Positions 23,946-32,498 of a stretch of DNA of 64,000 nt are shown here, piece by piece. Below the pieces are notes generated by a model. It was not told the origin of the DNA. It saw only the letters and a program-made list of their open reading frames with translations, and did no database searches. The DNA is taken from contig NZ_JBDFMH010000001.1 in assembly GCF_047238125.1 (NCBI RefSeq), positions 2,852,001 to 2,916,000 on the forward strand, read 5' to 3'. Both the position numbers and the translations under genes were made by a program. Position 1 is the first letter of the stretch, and each line of letters opens with the position of its first letter. This DNA is from JBDFMH01 sp047238125 (GTDB lineage: Bacteria > Pseudomonadota > Alphaproteobacteria > Sphingomonadales > Sphingomonadaceae).

Positions 23946-24929
23946 TCAAAATCCCGCCGGTTGCGGCCAGTCCGGCGGCGTCACGGCGAGCACCTTGAAC
24001 AGCCGGCCCATGGCCTCGGGGGCGGTCAGGCGCAGGCGGGCGGCGGCGATCTCGTCGGCGCGGGCGGGGGCGGCGCGGGCGAGCGCGGCGGCGCGGGCGG
24101 CGACGCCCAGCCGCTCCAGCCAGCCGCCCTGTTCGGCCGGGCCGCGGCTCGTGACGCCATTGCCCGCCGCCGCCGTCAGCGCGGTGAAATCGACATGACA
24201 GGTCAGATCCGCCTCGCCTGGTTCGGCGAACGGATCGGCATAGCCATGCGCCTTTACCGCTTGCAGCGTGTCGCCGATCGCAGGGCCGGCATAGCCATAG
24301 TCGATCGCAAGCAGCGCGCCGCCCTGCCGCGCGATCCGAGCCGAAAGCGCCGCCATGATCGCTTCCCCCGCAGGGCAGCGTTCGGCGATGCGGCCGTCGG
24401 GCAGCGCGAAGAAGCGCGTGCCGTCAAACCCCACCCGTCGCTCGGTCCAGCCCGCGCCCGTCTCCACGCGCTGCTCGAACGGCAGTGCGTCGAAGAATTC
24501 GTTGGCGATGATCAGCAGCGGCGCATCGGTCGGCAGCGTGTCGATCGCGTCATGCCAGGTCGCCCCCGGCAGCCGATCGGCCTGCGCGCGGCGCAGCGCT
24601 GGGCTCGTCTCCACCAGATGCACGGCCGGAGCCAGTCCCACGCCGCGCATCGCCCGCAGTGCATCGGCTGCCAGCGTGCCGCGGCCTGGTCCCAGCTCCA
24701 CATAATAGGCCGGCGGCCGGCCCGCGCGATCCCACAGGTCGGCCAGCCACAGCCCGCACAATTCGCCGAACATCTGGCTGATCTCGGGCGCAGTCACGAA
24801 ATCGCCGCGCGCGCCCAGCGGATCGCGGGTTCCGTAATAATGGCCGTTGCAGGCGGCGATCCATTCGGAGACGGGGATCGGCCCTTCGGCCGCGATCCGC
24901 GCCGCCAGCGTGCGCGCCAGCGGCGTCAG
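23946..24929 (-). CDS. MidA/NDUFAF7-family SAM-dependent methyltransferase
   Basis: The 327-residue product begins (L/M)TPLARTLAARIAAEGPIPVS and contains HYYGTRDPLGARGDFVTAPEISQMFGE, the hallmark of COG1565 (MidA/NDUFAF7). It then has the SAM-binding VELGPGRGTLAADALRA and IANEFFDALPFEQ. Mitochondrial NDUFAF7 methylates an arginine of complex I, and bacterial homologues may act on respiratory complexes. The natural start is a CTG at 24929 that overlaps the lgt stop as CTGA. No ATG, GTG or TTG lies near this point in frame, and the nearest ATG upstream would need about 75 bp of overlap with lgt. It is co-transcribed with lgt. Confidence 0.88.
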   Translation of the reverse strand: MTPLARTLAARIAAEGPIPVSEWIAACNGHYYGTRDPLGARGDFVTAPEISQMFGELCGLWLADLWDRAGRPPAYYVELGPGRGTLAADALRAMRGVGLAPAVHLVETSPALRRAQADRLPGATWHDAIDTLPTDAPLLIIANEFFDALPFEQRVETGAGWTERRVGFDGTRFFALPDGRIAERCPAGEAIMAALSARIARQGGALLAIDYGYAGPAIGDTLQAVKAHGYADPFAEPGEADLTCHVDFTALTAAAGNGVTSRGPAEQGGWLERLGVAARAAALARAAPARADEIAAARLRLTAPEAMGRLFKVLAVTPPDWPQPAGF

Positions 24930-25777
24930 GCGACGCTGTCCGGTCCGGCGGTCGGCTCCACCCGCTGGCGGCGCGATTTGGCGGTGGCGATCAGCCATGC
25001 CCCGCCGATCAGCATCGGCACGGTGAGTGTCTGGCCCATCGTCAGCCCCCAGCTCAGATTCTCTAGCCCCTCGTCCGGCTGGCGCACCAGTTCGACCAGG
25101 AAGCGACTGATCCCGTAACCAACCAGGAACAGACCGACGAGCTTGCCCGGCTCGTAGCGAGCCTTCGTCTTCCAGAAGGCGAACCACAGGATCGTGAACA
25201 GCAGCAGCCCTTCCAGCCCGGCCTCGTACAGCTGGCTGGGATGGCGGGGGATGCCATCGCCAGTGCGCGGAAAGATCACGCCCCAGGGCAAAGTCGTCTC
25301 GCGTCCCCACAATTCGCCGTTCACGAAATTGGCGAGCCGGCCGAAGAACAGCCCGAACGGCACGCAGCAGGCGACATAATCATGGATGCGCAGCCAGTTC
25401 AGCCCGTTCTTGCGCGCCATCAGGATGATGCCGATCGTCACGCCGATCATGCCGCCGTGGAACGACATGCCGCCTTCCCAGATCTTGAACACCTCCAGCG
25501 GGGTGCGCAGCAATTCGGGCTTGTAGAACAGCACATAGGCGATCCGCCCGCCGAGCAGGATGCCGAGTGTCGCATAGAAGACCATGTCGTCGGCATGGCG
25601 GCGGGCCATTGGCGCGCCCGGCGTATCCAGCAGCTTCAGAAGATACCACCAGCCGATCAGGATGCCCGCGATATAGGCCAGCGAATACCAGCGAATCTGC
25701 AGGAAGCCGAGATCGAGCGCGATCGGCGACAGCCCCAGCGAATCGAAATTCAAGGCTGCCGTAGCGTCGGCCAGCAT
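24926..25777 (-). CDS. lgt: prolipoprotein diacylglyceryl transferase
   Basis: The 283-residue integral membrane enzyme transfers diacylglycerol from phosphatidylglycerol to the lipobox cysteine of prelipoproteins. Family landmarks are RWYSLAYIAGILIGWWYL, GGRIAYVLFY, MSFHGGMIGV (catalytic His) and the Lgt signature GRLANFVNGELWGR. PRHPSQLYEAGLEG and a final helix pair follow. About seven membrane helices are visible. ATG 25777 gives the usual N-terminus; longer frames exist but look non-coding. It lies divergent to the acyl-CoA synthetase gene and its stop overlaps the start of the MidA-type gene. Several lipoproteins in this window (subtilisin, DUF885 peptidase) would be its substrates. Confidence 0.95.
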   Translation of the reverse strand: MLADATAALNFDSLGLSPIALDLGFLQIRWYSLAYIAGILIGWWYLLKLLDTPGAPMARRHADDMVFYATLGILLGGRIAYVLFYKPELLRTPLEVFKIWEGGMSFHGGMIGVTIGIILMARKNGLNWLRIHDYVACCVPFGLFFGRLANFVNGELWGRETTLPWGVIFPRTGDGIPRHPSQLYEAGLEGLLLFTILWFAFWKTKARYEPGKLVGLFLVGYGISRFLVELVRQPDEGLENLSWGLTMGQTLTVPMLIGGAWLIATAKSRRQRVEPTAGPDSVA

Positions 25778-25861
25778 GGTCAGGATCAAGGCTTTACCCC
25801 CGGAGGTTTCGGCCCCCATAAAGTGGCAAAGCGCAAAGCGCAAAGTCGCGAGAGGATGATC

Positions 25862-27556
25862 ATGGCCAGCCCCCTGGACGACCGCTTTTCAGCGATCATC
25901 GCCGCCGTAACCGGGCCGCAGGGCCCGCTCGGCGTGACGGGCGATGGTGACGGGCGGGTGACCGTGCCCGCCTTGCCGCAGACGCTGCCGGCCTTCTTCG
26001 ATCATTTCCTGGCCGCCCATGCCGATGCGGACGGCATCGTCGCGGGGGACGAGCGGCTGCGCTTCGGCGAGATCGCCGCCTGGGCGGACAGGGTGGCGGG
26101 TGCGCTGGCTGGCGGGCACGGCGTGAAGCCCGGCGATCGGGTGGCGATCGCGATGCGCAACTGCCCGAGCTGGATCATCCTCTACATCGGCGCGCTGAAG
26201 GCCGGCGCGATCGCAACGCTCGTCAACGGCTGGTGGACTGCCGACGAGATGGCTGATGGGCTGGCGCTGACGACGCCCCGGCTGATCGTGGCCGATGTCG
26301 AGCGCGGTCGCCGGCTGGCCGCGATCCCCCCCGGGGCCACGCTCGTCACGCTGGATGTGAACCTGCCGGCGCAGGCGGCGTTGGACCCGCTGCTGGACGG
26401 CATCGCCACCGCGCCGCTGCCGGCAATCGCGGCGGACGATCCGGCCACCATCCTGTTCACCTCCGGCTCCACCGGTCGTTGCAAGGGGGCCTGGTCCACC
26501 CACCGCCAGGTGCTGACCGCGACCTACACCTTCCTCACCCTCACCGCATCGCTGCTCCGACTGATCACGGAGGATGGTGACGCGCCGGCGTTCCTGCCAT
26601 CGGCGCTGGTGGCGGTGCCGCTATTCCACGTCACTGGCGAAGTGCCCGTGCTGCTGAACAGCATCGCGATCGGGCGCAAGCTGGTACTGATGCGCAAATG
26701 GGATGCGGGTGAGGCGCTCCGCCTGATCGAGGCCGAGCGTGTGACCTATTTCGTCGGCGTGCCGACGATGAGCCTCGAACTGCTGCAGCATCCCGATCGC
26801 GAGCAGCGCGATCTGGCATCGCTGGCCGATATCGCCGCCGGCGGCGCTGCCCGCCCGCCGGCGCATGTGCCGCGGCTGAAGCAGGCTTTTCCGCGCGGCA
26901 ACCCGATGATCGGCTATGGGCTGACCGAAACCAATGCCGTCGGCTGCACCAATTACCGCGCCAACTATGTCGCCAAGCCCAATTCGACCGGCCGGGCGCA
27001 GGCGCCATTCGTCAAGTTGGTGATCCTGGACGATGACGATGCGGAACTGCCGATCGGAGAAAAGGGCCAAGTCGCGATCCTCAGCGCCGCCAATTTCAGC
27101 GGATATTGGCAGGACGAGGCCGCCGCACGCGCGGCATTCACTGATCTAGGTTACTTCAGAACAGGTGATATTGGCTTTCTGGATGAAGACGGTTATCTTC
27201 GAATCGTCGACCGCGCGAAGGATATCATCATCCGCGGTGGCGAGAATATCAGCTGTCAGGAAGTCGAGGCTGCGCTCTATGCCCACCCGGCGATCGCCGA
27301 GGCGTGCGTGTTCGGCCTGCCCGACGATCGGCTGGGGGAAGTGCCGGGCGCGGTGGTGCGTCTGGCAGAGGGGGAACGGCTGGAGGATGCTGAGTTGATC
27401 GATTTCCTGGCCACGCGGCTCGCCCGCTTCAAGCTGCCCCAGCGCATCTGGTGGCGGACGGAGCCCATGCCGCGGCTGGGCACCGGCAAGATCGATCGGC
27501 GTGCGCTGCGCGCCGCCGCGCATGCGGCTCTCGCCGAAGAGCATGCCCCGGTATGA
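25862..27556 (+). CDS. class I adenylate-forming acyl-CoA synthetase
   Basis: This 564-residue AMP-binding enzyme has the phosphate-binding loop LFTSGSTGRCKGAWSTH, the A5 motif YGLTETNAVGC, the A7/A8 region YFRTGDIGFLDEDGYLRIVDR with hinge, and the C-terminal lysine motif LGTGKIDRRAL (catalytic Lys). It activates a carboxylic acid to acyl-AMP and then acyl-CoA; chain length cannot be told from sequence alone, but size and motifs fit medium- to long-chain fatty acid or aromatic acid ligases. ATG 25862 follows AGAGGA. Its stop overlaps the ATG of the HD-domain gene as ATGA, so the two are co-translated. Confidence 0.9.
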   Translation: MASPLDDRFSAIIAAVTGPQGPLGVTGDGDGRVTVPALPQTLPAFFDHFLAAHADADGIVAGDERLRFGEIAAWADRVAGALAGGHGVKPGDRVAIAMRNCPSWIILYIGALKAGAIATLVNGWWTADEMADGLALTTPRLIVADVERGRRLAAIPPGATLVTLDVNLPAQAALDPLLDGIATAPLPAIAADDPATILFTSGSTGRCKGAWSTHRQVLTATYTFLTLTASLLRLITEDGDAPAFLPSALVAVPLFHVTGEVPVLLNSIAIGRKLVLMRKWDAGEALRLIEAERVTYFVGVPTMSLELLQHPDREQRDLASLADIAAGGAARPPAHVPRLKQAFPRGNPMIGYGLTETNAVGCTNYRANYVAKPNSTGRAQAPFVKLVILDDDDAELPIGEKGQVAILSAANFSGYWQDEAAARAAFTDLGYFRTGDIGFLDEDGYLRIVDRAKDIIIRGGENISCQEVEAALYAHPAIAEACVFGLPDDRLGEVPGAVVRLAEGERLEDAELIDFLATRLARFKLPQRIWWRTEPMPRLGTGKIDRRALRAAAHAALAEEHAPV

Positions 27557-28098
27557 GCTTCACGCGACTTGACGCCAGCAGCGCCGCCGACTGGGCCCGG
27601 ATCGGTGCCGCCCATGCCGAGGATTTCCGCGCCGGCACCGGGCTTCGGGTGATGGATCTGCTGCGCGCGCTGAAGCCACTCGAGCTCGGCTTCCCCTGCG
27701 ATCAGCTCCATCATGCGCTGCAGACGGCCACGCTGGCTCGCCGCGACGGTGCGGACGACGAGGAGCAGCTCGCCGCGCTCTGCCACGACATGGGCAAGGC
27801 GATCTCGGTCCCCAACCATCCGGCGATCGCGGCCGAGATGCTGCGCCCCTATGTCCGCGACGACGTCTATTGTGCGGTGCTGCATCATCAGGAATTTCAG
27901 GGCCGCTATTATTATGCGCATTTCGGCCGCGATCCGAACCTGCGCGACGCCCATGCCGCAGCGCCCTGGTTCACGCTGTGCGAGAAGCTGGTCGATCGGT
28001 GGGACAATCCGGCATTCGACCCGGAATTCGAAGCCGATCCGCTCGAAAGTTTCGAACCGCTGGTCATGCGGATGTTCGCCGCACCGCGCATGATGTGA
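27553..28098 (+). CDS. HD-domain protein, PhnZ-like diiron fold
   Basis: The 181-residue HD-domain protein has HHALQTATLARRDGADDE, the central LCHDMGKAI (HD pair), HPAIAAEML and VLHHQEFQGRYYYAHFGRD. This is the pattern of COG4341 proteins related to PhnZ and myo-inositol oxygenase, where H, HD, H and D ligate two irons. PhnZ oxidatively cleaves hydroxyphosphonates; the substrate here is unknown and could relate to the acyl-CoA synthetase it overlaps (ATGA). It is not a ppGpp or cyclic-di-GMP phosphodiesterase type judging by the lack of GYP or RelA motifs. Confidence 0.8.
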   Translation: MSFTRLDASSAADWARIGAAHAEDFRAGTGLRVMDLLRALKPLELGFPCDQLHHALQTATLARRDGADDEEQLAALCHDMGKAISVPNHPAIAAEMLRPYVRDDVYCAVLHHQEFQGRYYYAHFGRDPNLRDAHAAAPWFTLCEKLVDRWDNPAFDPEFEADPLESFEPLVMRMFAAPRMM

Positions 28099-28144
28099 GT
28101 GTGGGTAAGTGCTGCTTTTGGGTATCCGATTGCCGGATCGATCG

Positions 28145-30385
28145 TCAGAACCCCGCGCTGAACCGGATCGCCGCCCCGCGATCGTCTGGCAGGGCTTCGA
28201 AATGACCGGGGTCGCTGCGCCAGAAGAGGCTTGTCGAAAACCAGCCGCCCAGTAGGGGAGCGCCCCAGCCGGCCTCGACATCGATCTCGCGGCCATGCGG
28301 GGCCAGCCCGATGCGGGTCGCGGTCGTCGCGGTGACGCCGCCGGCATAGTCGAACCCGGTCGGCAGCATCAGCTCCAGCCCGCCCGACGAAACACGCAGC
28401 GGCTGCGCGACGCGCAGCGATAGGCGATCGCCCGGCGTCAATATGCCGGCCCGCGCCAGATCCACGGCGAAGGCGCTGCTGGCCAGCCTCGCGCCGCCGA
28501 TGACACCCTCCGCCCGTGTCCAGCCGTGCCGGGCCTGCGCCGCCAGCGACCAGCGGCCGAGTGCGAGATCGGCGGAGATGTCGGCAAAGTCGGTGGTGCC
28601 GCCGCCGGCCAGGCCGGGCCTGAACAGCGCGCCAAGCACGGTGCGCCGCTCGCTCAGCCGGCTCCACCCGACACCCAGCCGCAGCGGGCCGAACGGCCGG
28701 TCGATCGCAAGCCCCATACCGGTATAGCCGTGGCGGCTGCGGTCGCGCCGGCCAGGATCGAGCCGCGGGGCGAGCGCGAAGCCACGGTCGGCCGTCACTG
28801 TTACGCCGAGCGGGCCGAGATCATGGCGCAGCGCCAGCGCGCTCGTGCCCGTCGCGAGGAAACCCGGCCCGCCGGCCGGATCACGCGCGATCAGGAACGG
28901 GGTGGATCCCCGGCCGCTGATCTGTGCCGCAAGCCCGGTGCCGCTGGTCGAGAAACCGAGCGCGAACGCGGTCCGCGGCCCGATCCGCGCCGCCATCATG
29001 CCCGCGCTAGCCCGTGCGCGCGCCACCTGCGGCTGGTCCAGCGTCAGCGCGCGGGCGCCGTTCCCGTCGATCGTCAATGCGATCACGCCCGGCCCGAACC
29101 CGGCCGAAACCCGCTGCTGGCCACCGCTCAATGCCGCGGTCAGCCGTGGTTCCGGCCCGGAGCGCGCGATCGTTGCGGCAAGGTCGACACCATAGGCACG
29201 GCCGAGCGTATCGAGCACCACCGCCTGCGCGGTGCCGCCGCGTCCCGCATCGCCCATCGCGGCCGAGGTGACGCCGTTGGCGGCATCGCCCGTCACCACG
29301 ATGCCACTGCCCGCCAGCGCGGTCGAGCCTCGCGGGCGGAACGCACGGCTCAGATCGATTCGACCCCGGCCATAAGTAGCGTCGGTGCCGCTAGGCCCGA
29401 GATCGTTGGCGGTATCGAACAGCAGCTGCACGATTTCCGCCCCGGTCAGCGTGGGGAATGCCTGTGCCAGCAGCGCGACCGCGCCTGCGATCACCGGCGT
29501 GGCAAAGGAGGTGCCGGTCACCAGCACGGCATCGCCGACATTGTCGACGCTACGCAGTCGTTGGCCGGGGCCGAGCAGATAGTGGCTGGCACCGCTGCCG
29601 GCGCGGTTGCTGAAACTGGCGATCTCGCCATTGGGGTCGAACGCGCCCGCGATCAGCACCAGCCCGCGCGCCGCGGCGTTGTTGGCGAGCAGCGCGAACG
29701 GATCGGGGTTGGCCATACCGTCATTGCCGGCGGAAATGACCACGACGATGCCGGCCGCGGTCGCCCGGTCGATGGCGTTGATCAGCACCGGCTGGGCCGC
29801 ACTGCCGCCGAGCGACAGGTTGATCACTCGCGCACGCTGCGCCACTGCGACATCGACCGCGCGGGCGATCGCCTGGTCGCTATGCGAACAGCTGTTGAAC
29901 CCGACGCAGCTGCCCGGCGTGTCCGATTTCAGCACCAGCAGCTGGGCATCATAGGCGACGCCGACGATGCCGCTGTCGTTGCGGGCCGCAGCCAGCACCC
30001 CGGCCACGGCCGTGCCATGGCCGCCGCTGTCCGCGATCGCGCGGTTGTTGCCGGTGGTGTCGGTGGATGCCGGGCTTATCCGCCCGGTGAACTCCCCAGT
30101 GACGTCGGTCAGGCCGCCGTCGATGATCGCCGCAGTCACCCCGCGCCCGGTGGCGCCGGCATCCCAGCCATAGATCGCGCCGGATAGCAGCGCGCCATCG
30201 GATCGGCGGAACTCGGCGGTGTCGTTGGCCGATCCGGTCGGCGGCGGGGTGATCGGCGGGGTGGGGTTGGTCGGCGTTGGCACGACCGGGGGCGCCGGGG
30301 TCGGCTGGACGCCGCCGCCGCCACCTCCCCCTCCGCAGCCGGCCAGAAAGGCCAGCGATCCCAACGCGATCCCCCGTAGCTGCAT
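28145..30385 (-). CDS. surface-anchored S8 subtilisin-type serine peptidase with C-terminal barrel-like domain
   Basis: The 746-residue protein starts with a lipoprotein signal (ALGSLAFLAGC lipobox), then a poly-Gly run and a Pro/Thr-rich linker. An S8 catalytic domain follows with Asp in AAIIDGGL, His in GGHGTAVAG and Ser in GTSFATPV. The last roughly 350 residues have the alternating pattern and terminal aromatic (RFSAGF) of an outer-membrane beta-barrel, as in alphaproteobacterial autotransporter subtilases. A lipidated N-terminus and a C-terminal barrel together are unusual but recur in this family. ATG 30385 is 8 bases after GGGGGAA. It is divergent from the nucleotidase gene. Likely surface proteolysis of proteins; substrate unknown. 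Confidence 0.88.
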   Translation of the reverse strand: MQLRGIALGSLAFLAGCGGGGGGGGVQPTPAPPVVPTPTNPTPPITPPPTGSANDTAEFRRSDGALLSGAIYGWDAGATGRGVTAAIIDGGLTDVTGEFTGRISPASTDTTGNNRAIADSGGHGTAVAGVLAAARNDSGIVGVAYDAQLLVLKSDTPGSCVGFNSCSHSDQAIARAVDVAVAQRARVINLSLGGSAAQPVLINAIDRATAAGIVVVISAGNDGMANPDPFALLANNAAARGLVLIAGAFDPNGEIASFSNRAGSGASHYLLGPGQRLRSVDNVGDAVLVTGTSFATPVIAGAVALLAQAFPTLTGAEIVQLLFDTANDLGPSGTDATYGRGRIDLSRAFRPRGSTALAGSGIVVTGDAANGVTSAAMGDAGRGGTAQAVVLDTLGRAYGVDLAATIARSGPEPRLTAALSGGQQRVSAGFGPGVIALTIDGNGARALTLDQPQVARARASAGMMAARIGPRTAFALGFSTSGTGLAAQISGRGSTPFLIARDPAGGPGFLATGTSALALRHDLGPLGVTVTADRGFALAPRLDPGRRDRSRHGYTGMGLAIDRPFGPLRLGVGWSRLSERRTVLGALFRPGLAGGGTTDFADISADLALGRWSLAAQARHGWTRAEGVIGGARLASSAFAVDLARAGILTPGDRLSLRVAQPLRVSSGGLELMLPTGFDYAGGVTATTATRIGLAPHGREIDVEAGWGAPLLGGWFSTSLFWRSDPGHFEALPDDRGAAIRFSAGF

Positions 30386-30442
30386 CAGCCATTCCCCCAG
30401 CCGGTTGCCCCGCCATCCTGCGCCCGCTAGACGCGGCCCGCA

Positions 30443-31108
30443 ATGATCGAAGCGCTTCGCCATATCGATGCCTGGATCTTCGATCTCGATAACACGCTGT
30501 ATCCGGCATCGACCGACCTGTTCGGCCTGATCGACAAGCGGATGACGGCGTTCGTATCGCAGCTGATGGATGTGCCGTTGGAAAAGGCGCGTCGGATCCA
30601 GAAACAGCTGTTCGTCGATCATGGCACCACACTGTCCGGCCTGATGCGCACGCACACTGTGGACCCGCACGAGTTTCTCGATTTCGTCCACGATATCGAG
30701 ATGGACGTGCTGGCCGAGGATCGTCGGTTGGTCGAGGCGGTGGCCGCGCTGCCCGGCCGCAAGCTGATCTTCACCAATGGCGATCAGGCCTATGCCCGGC
30801 GGGTGCTCGCGCGGATCGGCCTGTCCGACAGTTTCGAGGCGATCTACGACATCCACGCCTGCGCCTACACGCCCAAGCCCCATGCCGACAGCTACCGGGC
30901 GATGGTGGCCGCGTTCGGCATAAATCCGTCCACCAGCCTGTTCGTCGAGGACATGGCCCGCAACCTGCCGCCGGCCAAGGCGCTGGGGATGACGACGGTG
31001 TGGGTGAACAATGGATCAGATCATGGCGCGCATCAGGCAGATGCCGCCGCGATCGATTATGAAATCGAGGATGTGGGGCAGTGGCTCCAAGAGATTATGG
31101 GGAATTGA
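30443..31108 (+). CDS. HAD-family pyrimidine 5'-nucleotidase
   Basis: This 221-residue HAD subfamily IA protein has motif I FDLDNTLYP with nucleophile Asp, motif II FTNGD, and a late acidic motif SLFVEDMARNLPPAKALGM. DNTLYP with the helical cap (LIDKRMTAFVSQLMDVP) is typical of the SDT1/PHM8 type that dephosphorylates UMP and CMP. The stop is followed after 1 nt by the ATG of dapD, so the two genes form an operon with the DUF924 gene. Substrate specificity within the HAD family is predicted from motif resemblance only. Confidence 0.88.
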   Translation: MIEALRHIDAWIFDLDNTLYPASTDLFGLIDKRMTAFVSQLMDVPLEKARRIQKQLFVDHGTTLSGLMRTHTVDPHEFLDFVHDIEMDVLAEDRRLVEAVAALPGRKLIFTNGDQAYARRVLARIGLSDSFEAIYDIHACAYTPKPHADSYRAMVAAFGINPSTSLFVEDMARNLPPAKALGMTTVWVNNGSDHGAHQADAAAIDYEIEDVGQWLQEIMGN

Positions 31109-31109
31109 G

Positions 31110-31931
31110 ATGAGCGATCTGGCCGCCACCATCGATGCCGCCTGGGACGCGCGCGACACGCTGAACTTTTCCACCACCGGCGCGGTGCGCGACGCGGTGG
31201 ACGAGGCGCTGGCCGCGCTGGACAGCGGCCGCGCGCGGGTCGCCGAGAAGGTGGATGGGGGCTGGGTTGTCCACCAGTGGCTCAAGAAAGCGGTGCTGCT
31301 GTCGTTCCGGCTGAACGACAATGCGCTGGTCGAGGGTGGATCGGCGGGATCACCCGGGTTCGACAAGGTGCCGTCGAAGTTCGCCGGCTGGAATGAGGCG
31401 CAGTTCCGCGCGGCGGGCTTCCGCGCTGTCCCGGGCGCGATCGTGCGCCGCGGTGCCTTCGTCGGTAAGGGCGCGGTGCTGATGCCGAGCTTCGTCAATA
31501 TCGGTGCCAATGTCGGCGAAGGCGCGATGATCGACACCTGGGCGACGGTCGGCAGCTGCGCGCAGATCGGCCGCAACGTGCATCTCTCGGGCGGCGCGGG
31601 TATCGGTGGGGTGCTGGAACCGCTGCAGGCGAACCCGGTGGTGATTGAGGACGGCGCGTTCATCGGCGCGCGCGCCGAGGTGGCCGAAGGCGTGATCGTA
31701 CGCGAAGGCGCGGTGCTGTCGATGGGCGTGTATCTCGGCGCATCGACCAAGATCGTCGATCGCGCGACCGGCGAAGTGTTCCGCGGCGAGGTGCCGGCCT
31801 ATGCGGTGGTGGTGCCGGGCGCGCTGCCCGATCCGAACGGCGGCCCCAGCCTCTACTGCGCGGTCATCGTGAAGCGGGTCGATGCGCAGACCCGCGCCAA
31901 GACCGGCATCAACGAATTGCTGCGCGACTGA
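31110..31931 (+). CDS. dapD: 2,3,4,5-tetrahydropyridine-2,6-dicarboxylate N-succinyltransferase
   Basis: The 273-residue left-handed beta-helix acyltransferase of the lysine/meso-diaminopimelate pathway adds succinyl from succinyl-CoA to tetrahydrodipicolinate. Hexapeptide repeats run from about residue 105 to 225 (VLMPSFVNIGANVGEGAMID through GVYLGASTKIVDR). The conserved motifs GSCAQIGRNVHLSGGAGIGG and VEGGSAGSPGFDKVP are present. ATG 31110 is right after the nucleotidase stop. Its TGA overlaps the next ATG by one base (TGATG). Confidence 0.96.
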   Translation: MSDLAATIDAAWDARDTLNFSTTGAVRDAVDEALAALDSGRARVAEKVDGGWVVHQWLKKAVLLSFRLNDNALVEGGSAGSPGFDKVPSKFAGWNEAQFRAAGFRAVPGAIVRRGAFVGKGAVLMPSFVNIGANVGEGAMIDTWATVGSCAQIGRNVHLSGGAGIGGVLEPLQANPVVIEDGAFIGARAEVAEGVIVREGAVLSMGVYLGASTKIVDRATGEVFRGEVPAYAVVVPGALPDPNGGPSLYCAVIVKRVDAQTRAKTGINELLRD

Positions 31932-32491
31932 TGGCGGCAGATCCGCTTGCGGCCGAGATTGTGGCCTTCTGGGCGGACGCCGGGCCGGATGCCTGGTTCG
32001 CCAAAGACGATGGCTTCGATGCGCGCTGCCGCCATTACGAGGCGGCGCACATGGCTGCCGCGGCGCGCCGGCACGACGGCTGGCTGGAAACCGCGGAAGG
32101 CGCGCTGGCGCTGGTGTTGCTGCTCGATCAGTTCCCGCGCAACCTGTACCGCGATACCGCGCACGCCTTTGCCACCGATCCGCTTGCACTGCATGTCGCA
32201 GACGTCGCGATCGCGCGGGGGCATGACGCGGCGGTGGCCGGCGACCTGGCGCTCTTCTTCTATCTGCCGTTCGAACATGCCGAGGATGCGGTGGCGCAGG
32301 CGCAGTCGATTGCGCTCACCGCGCGCCTGCGCGACCGGACCGAGCGCGCCGACGACTATATCCGCTACGCCCAACTGCACGCCGAAGTGATCGATCGCTT
32401 CGGCCGCTTCCCGCACCGCAACTCCGCGCTGGGCCGCGAGACGACGGCGGAGGAGCAGGCCTATCTCGATGAGGGCGGGTTCGCGGGCTAG
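31931..32491 (+). CDS. DUF924 family protein
   Basis: The 186-residue helical protein has the DUF924 hallmark LLDQFPRNLYRDTAHAFATD and FFYLPFEHAEDAVAQAQSI, ending YIRYAQLHAEVIDRFGRFPHRN. The family has a TPR-like all-helical fold and no known enzyme activity. Translation is coupled to dapD through the shared TGATG. It converges on dnaN with only 7 bp between stops, so transcription from both sides must end within the genes or a very short spacer. Confidence 0.92.
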   Translation: MAADPLAAEIVAFWADAGPDAWFAKDDGFDARCRHYEAAHMAAAARRHDGWLETAEGALALVLLLDQFPRNLYRDTAHAFATDPLALHVADVAIARGHDAAVAGDLALFFYLPFEHAEDAVAQAQSIALTARLRDRTERADDYIRYAQLHAEVIDRFGRFPHRNSALGRETTAEEQAYLDEGGFAG

Positions 32492-32498
32492 CCGTGGA

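Noticed and set aside
28526..30187. 553-codon plus-strand frame
   Set aside because: It is antisense to the subtilisin gene, whose catalytic triad and signal peptide are clear.
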